This document shows positions 60,855 to 64,000 of a stretch of DNA of 64,000 nucleotides, one piece after another. Origin of the DNA: Jaapia argillacea MUCL 33604 (Eukaryota > Basidiomycota > Agaricomycetes > Jaapiales > Jaapiaceae); contig KL197756.1 of NCBI GenBank assembly GCA_000697665.1, forward strand, positions 124,001-188,000. The letters run 5' to 3'. The stretch's first letter is position 1. Every line of letters starts with the position of its first letter. The translations under genes were made by a program, and so were the position numbers. The notes under the pieces were generated by a model. The model was not told where the DNA came from and did not search any database. It saw only the letters and a list, made by a program, of their open reading frames with translations.

Positions 60855-62210
60855 ATGCAGTCGACATCCAATTCCGCAGCTTACTGGCGCATAGCTCGCT
60901 TTATGCCAGTTCGAGGCAGCGGGTCGAGTATACTTCAAGTTAGCACTCACAATCTCCCCCCGACCGGCGGTAGCTCTACCAGTGAACTCGAGCCCACGGC
61001 CGACAAAGACTCCAATTCTCCACCCTCCCTTCCAGTTGAAATCATTTTGAAGATTTTGGGCCATCTATCGGCGGCCAACCAACCAATTTCTGCTTTTGTA
61101 TACCAACTCGAAGACTACATGTTCTCTTGGAGATTGATGCAGAAATATCCCCCAAGCGCCTCTGCCTTGGTGGCTGCCATTTCTATCAATAAGGCATGGT
61201 ATTCATGTGGTGTCGAGCTACTTTATAGGACCTCCTTCATCGCCGGACATGACAAGTTCGCTCAATTTACACGCACAGTGACGACGAATCGTCATTTGGG
61301 TTTTCTTGTCCGCCATGTGGCTGTTATCAGTGTCTGGAAACCAGTCGACCATGTCCCAGCGCCATTGCCATCGAAGTTTTTCGACATCTTCAATCGGCGT
61401 CCTTCTTTCCGAGACGACTGGACCGCGGTCGTTAGGTCTTGTCCTAGCCTCGCTTCCGTTGGCCTTAGCTACGGGATAGGATCCATTAGGCACCTGACTC
61501 TACCCGCACATATGATTCCTCGGTCCATTTCATTAGCTGCACTTCGCCAGATTGCACTATGTGGAGACAATTTTCATCTCAAGTGGTTGTTTTCGGGTTC
61601 TCCCACCAATTTCCCCTGCACCGAGGAACTCTCGCTCGAACACGTCGAGTGGGATGCAGATTTTCAATGGCCTAACTTCCCTCGCTTGCGGGCCCTTCGC
61701 TTGGCCCTCTGTCATTCTCATTCTGCGGGTCCCATCACTCTAGGAACATTCCCAGCACTCCGCACTTTGGAAATGGTTCGTTGCGTATTCGCAGCCTCCT
61801 CCATTCCATGGCTGCGCCTCCACGCCAGCTCACTCGAATCACTCATCATACTGGGAAACGAATTGGAGGTTGATTTCCCCAAGTTTGATTTTACCCCATT
61901 TACTCGGCTGAGACACCTTGTCTTTGATCCCCGTTCCATTCTATCCCTGACTATGAAAGTCCCCGACTTCACTCTCAGCACCTTACCGACCAGTCTCACC
62001 ACGCTTGCCATCTTTGCATACGAATATCTCACCACAACCGAGCATCTCATCAGGGACGCTCTCATCCGAGCCTTCCGATCCCCTACATCATTCCCTTCTC
62101 TCAAACAACTGTACCTTGAAGGCGATTGGCGTTCGCTATTCCCCGAATTACGCCATCTATGTGCAATGCGAAACGTGGAAATCAAGTTTTTTCTTCGGAG
62201 TTACAGTTAG
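60855..62210 (+). CDS. F-box protein with leucine-rich body, single exon, 451 aa
   Basis: The first ATG of this open frame is at 60855; the frame runs to a stop at 62208-62210. The F-box core is SLPVEIILKILGHLSAANQP, with later INKAWYSCGVELLYRTSFI (about residues 55-130), interrupted by a 45-residue insertion compared with the usual F-box. The C-terminal body has leucine-rich-like strands (LRALRLALC; LRTLEMVRCVF; LESLIILGNELEVDFP). This resembles the large Agaricomycete family of F-box/LRR adaptors of SCF ubiquitin ligases. Divergent from the rhomboid gene with 203 bases between starts. The substrate is unknown. Confidence 0.75.
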   Translation: MQSTSNSAAYWRIARFMPVRGSGSSILQVSTHNLPPTGGSSTSELEPTADKDSNSPPSLPVEIILKILGHLSAANQPISAFVYQLEDYMFSWRLMQKYPPSASALVAAISINKAWYSCGVELLYRTSFIAGHDKFAQFTRTVTTNRHLGFLVRHVAVISVWKPVDHVPAPLPSKFFDIFNRRPSFRDDWTAVVRSCPSLASVGLSYGIGSIRHLTLPAHMIPRSISLAALRQIALCGDNFHLKWLFSGSPTNFPCTEELSLEHVEWDADFQWPNFPRLRALRLALCHSHSAGPITLGTFPALRTLEMVRCVFAASSIPWLRLHASSLESLIILGNELEVDFPKFDFTPFTRLRHLVFDPRSILSLTMKVPDFTLSTLPTSLTTLAIFAYEYLTTTEHLIRDALIRAFRSPTSFPSLKQLYLEGDWRSLFPELRHLCAMRNVEIKFFLRSYS

Positions 62211-62676
62211 TTCCCACTCCATCTTGTCTTTAGAGGCTGCTGTCATTCTAACGAGAGTGAGTAGATGCTTTATTGCACGATGCTTACAGTCTATCCAAGG
62301 TAAACGCTATTCAAAGCGAACATTTGGCAGAGTTCCATAGACCCATCGGTTTTTGGAGCGTGGTTTGCGACCCCTCGACTAGCTCTGTATAAATGCGTAG
62401 TCTCGCCTGCTCCATGTTATAATGAGAAAATGCTTTAATATGTAAGTCGGAAAGCGGTTAGTCGCTTTATCTTAAAATTTGACGTGTTCCTCAAGTATAC
62501 AATTCTCTTTGAGTTTCTCTACGCTGACCATTCGCTGGAGGCGAGCCATCTGCTTGAGGTGGATATACTGCGAGTGTCCACGGGCAGGGTAAGCATTGCC
62601 TTCAAGAAGAACATGGATCAGTACCTGTTTTACCATTACCGTGGGGTCACATAAACATACTGCACCTACACGTCCA
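62211..62676. other. Convergent intergenic region
   Basis: 466 bases between the F-box gene and the methyltransferase-like fragment. Only short overlapping frames; no gene or repeat is seen. Confidence 0.4.
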
Positions 62677-62964
62677 TCAAAACACTCCAGGAAATATCCT
62701 ATAACGCACAGACTTTGCCCACCCCTCCCATTCCTCTCCAAACCGCTTCTTCAACAACACATCTTCCAACACAGCTCTCCTCACCGACAGAGAGTGAAGA
62801 AGGCCACTGAATACCACAAAGGCAGCAACGATAACTCGACCAAGGGAATTATCCAATACTCCAATCTCCCTAATCAATGAACCTCGCGATAGGAGAGTCA
62901 AATAAGCTCCCATACTGTACATTATCCCGCCTGTGGTGACGGACCAGAGTATGGATCGCTGTCC
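62677..62964 (-). pseudogene. 3' fragment of an isoprenylcysteine carboxyl methyltransferase-like gene
   Basis: A minus-strand segment starting after a GGACAG acceptor reads RSILWSVTTGGIMYSMGAYL. It continues with a hydrophobic helix (LGRVIVAAFVVFSGLLHSLS) and ends VLEDVLLKKRFGEEWEGWAK then SVRYRIFPGVF and a stop at 62677. The end matches the ICMT/PEMT pattern in which ExxxLxxxFGxEWxxYxxxVxxRxxPG(V/I)(F/Y) closes the protein. ICMT methylates the C-terminal prenyl-cysteine of CaaX proteins in the ER membrane. The expected upstream RHPxYxG and catalytic exons are not found to the right, where a broken BTB gene lies instead, so this is probably a truncated copy. Confidence 0.5.
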
Positions 62965-63117
62965 CGCAAAGGCTCAGGGCAAGTCCGCTCCTTCAGCTTC
63001 GCTTCGACGTCTCTTAGGAATTCTGTCCACCATCTCCCTGGTCGTGATAGTGAGCAACGCACGGGGTTCGATACCCCAGCGATAAGTTGTGATTCCTCAC
63101 ACTTTGAACCCTTAAAT

Positions 63118-63889
63118 CACTCGCCGTTCCATATACTCCCTGCGGGTACCCCTTTCGGACAAACCATACGATCGGCTGCCTTTCGGCCGCATTCCTGGTG
63201 GTACACGATGAAACGGTGGAGCGCGGTAGCTCGAATTCTGTCGAGCTCGTCGGAGGACGACCCCGAGATGTTGTGGAGCAACGTGCTTGCTGCTGATTCT
63301 AGCCAACCCCTCGAGATTGAACCGTATTGCTTGGGCATACTGTTGGAATATCAAATGGTCTGCGAGTGTTCGGGAGTGAATCGGAACCGGGATGGTGGTA
63401 TATAAGGACTGTAGTTACTTGTTGTACCTCACGCATTGCACTTGGGCCCTATGCCAAATGCGATGTTCTACGGATTATTTTAACACATACACCCCCAAGC
63501 TTTGGGTTTCGATGAACTTTGAGGCCGTTAAGGCCATCCCCGTAGCTACTCGAGGTCCGTCCATATGATACTTTTATCCGCTTCTAGAACCAAGCGCCAT
63601 TCCTTGACCGTATCGAGCTGTGGCATTCCCCATGGAGAGATTGGCAAAAGAAGGTTGAACAACGTCTTACTGTCCTCGGAGAGTCGGTAAATCATCTTTC
63701 CAATCCCAGATCCCTCCCAGAGTCGGCTGTGGAAGATCGAACGTGGCCCAAAATACAGGGGAGCTTAGGGAAAGGAGGAACTTGTACAATCGGAAGTCGA
63801 CATCATCAGAACTTCGGATGATGACATCCGCATTGGGAGGGGTTTGATGGATGTTCGGAGGAGGAAGGGAGTGCCACAGGGTCGGCCAT
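63118..63889 (-). pseudogene. Decayed BTB/POZ-domain gene
   Basis: From an ATG at 63889 (MADPVALPSSSEHPSNPS), BTB-type sequence can be followed through changing frames: NADVIIRSSDDVDFRLYKFL then LSLSSPVFWATFDLPQP; YRLSEDSKTLFNLLLPIS then PQLDTVKEWRLVLEADK; KYHMDGPRVATGMALTASKF; and lower down ISGSSSDELDRIRATALHRF then IVYHQECGRKAA. Together these match the BTB architecture common in Agaricomycetes (ADVILRSSDxVDF, LSEDSKTL, KYxMDG, YHxxCGxAA). At least three frame changes without matching splice sites separate the blocks, at about 63840, 63720 and 63570, so the gene looks inactivated. BTB proteins normally dimerise or serve as Cul3 adaptors. Confidence 0.6.
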
Positions 63890-64000
63890 TAGATCCACTA
63901 GGTGGTTGCAGAACAGGGCAGTGTGTATTTAAGATTGTTCTGCTAATATTGATAACGGACGGCTAAACTAAGTGGAAGGGAGGAGCCCTCGTTTATTTGA
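63890..64000. other. Window end, nothing seen
   Basis: 111 bases upstream of the BTB pseudogene start (minus strand). A TGTATTTAAGA word near 63924 may be a remnant TATA element. Confidence 0.3.

Noticed and set aside
60176-60943. 255-codon plus-strand open frame
   Set aside because: It is antisense to the rhomboid presequence and N-terminal exons, whose protein family is clear.
63050-63090. tRNA-like T-arm (GGGGTTCGATACCCC)
   Set aside because: No matching acceptor stem, D-arm or anticodon arm could be folded around it.

Overview
The window comes from the nuclear genome of a filamentous basidiomycete, most likely an Agaricomycete. The genes carry many introns of about 50-70 bases with GT...AG ends and CTRAY branch sites, the histone genes are intron-rich, and F-box, BTB and MYND proteins of the kinds common in Agaricomycetes recur. 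All identifications come from reading motifs; no database search was run. Exon ends were read by eye and may be off by a base or two.

Left part (1-26.5 kb), dense housekeeping genes: a partial pentatricopeptide protein (-), an F-box protein (+), a divergent histone H3/H4 pair, Sec72 (+), the phosphatidate phosphatase App1 (-), an RNase III-domain protein with a long disordered tail (+), the DEAD-box helicase Ded1 (+), a conserved fungal protein with a WxCPFC motif (+), an NsdD-like GATA factor (+), a possible small multi-exon gene (+), the SAGA subunit Spt20 (-) head to head with the eEF2-folding factor Hgh1 (+), and a small secreted Ser/Thr-rich protein built from tiny exons.

Middle part (26.5-40 kb): an M1 zinc aminopeptidase (-), bifunctional AICAR transformylase/IMP cyclohydrolase (+), an HDDC2-type HD-domain nucleotidase (-), a MYND-finger protein (-), the tRNA 2'-phosphotransferase Tpt1 (+), and an F-box protein (-) whose predicted 3' end overlaps Tpt1.

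Accessory part (40-52 kb): lineage-specific and poorly resolved. It holds a membrane-type protein with an internal tandem repeat, several coding-like fragments, a compact 239-residue protein with a GDYG/EGNIY signature, and a secreted glycine-rich protein encoded by a long purine-rich tract.

Right part (52-64 kb): the ER ubiquitin ligase Doa10/Ssm4 (-), a second MYND protein paralogous to the one 21 kb away (+), a mitochondrial rhomboid protease (-), an F-box protein (+), then a decayed edge with an isoprenylcysteine methyltransferase-like 3' fragment and a broken BTB gene.

The genes do not form an obvious pathway cluster. Functional themes are protein quality control (Doa10, rhomboid, Hgh1, Sec72, F-box adaptors) and RNA metabolism (Ded1, Tpt1, PPR, RNase III). 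I recognised no transposon, retroelement, virus-derived gene, tRNA, rRNA or CRISPR.
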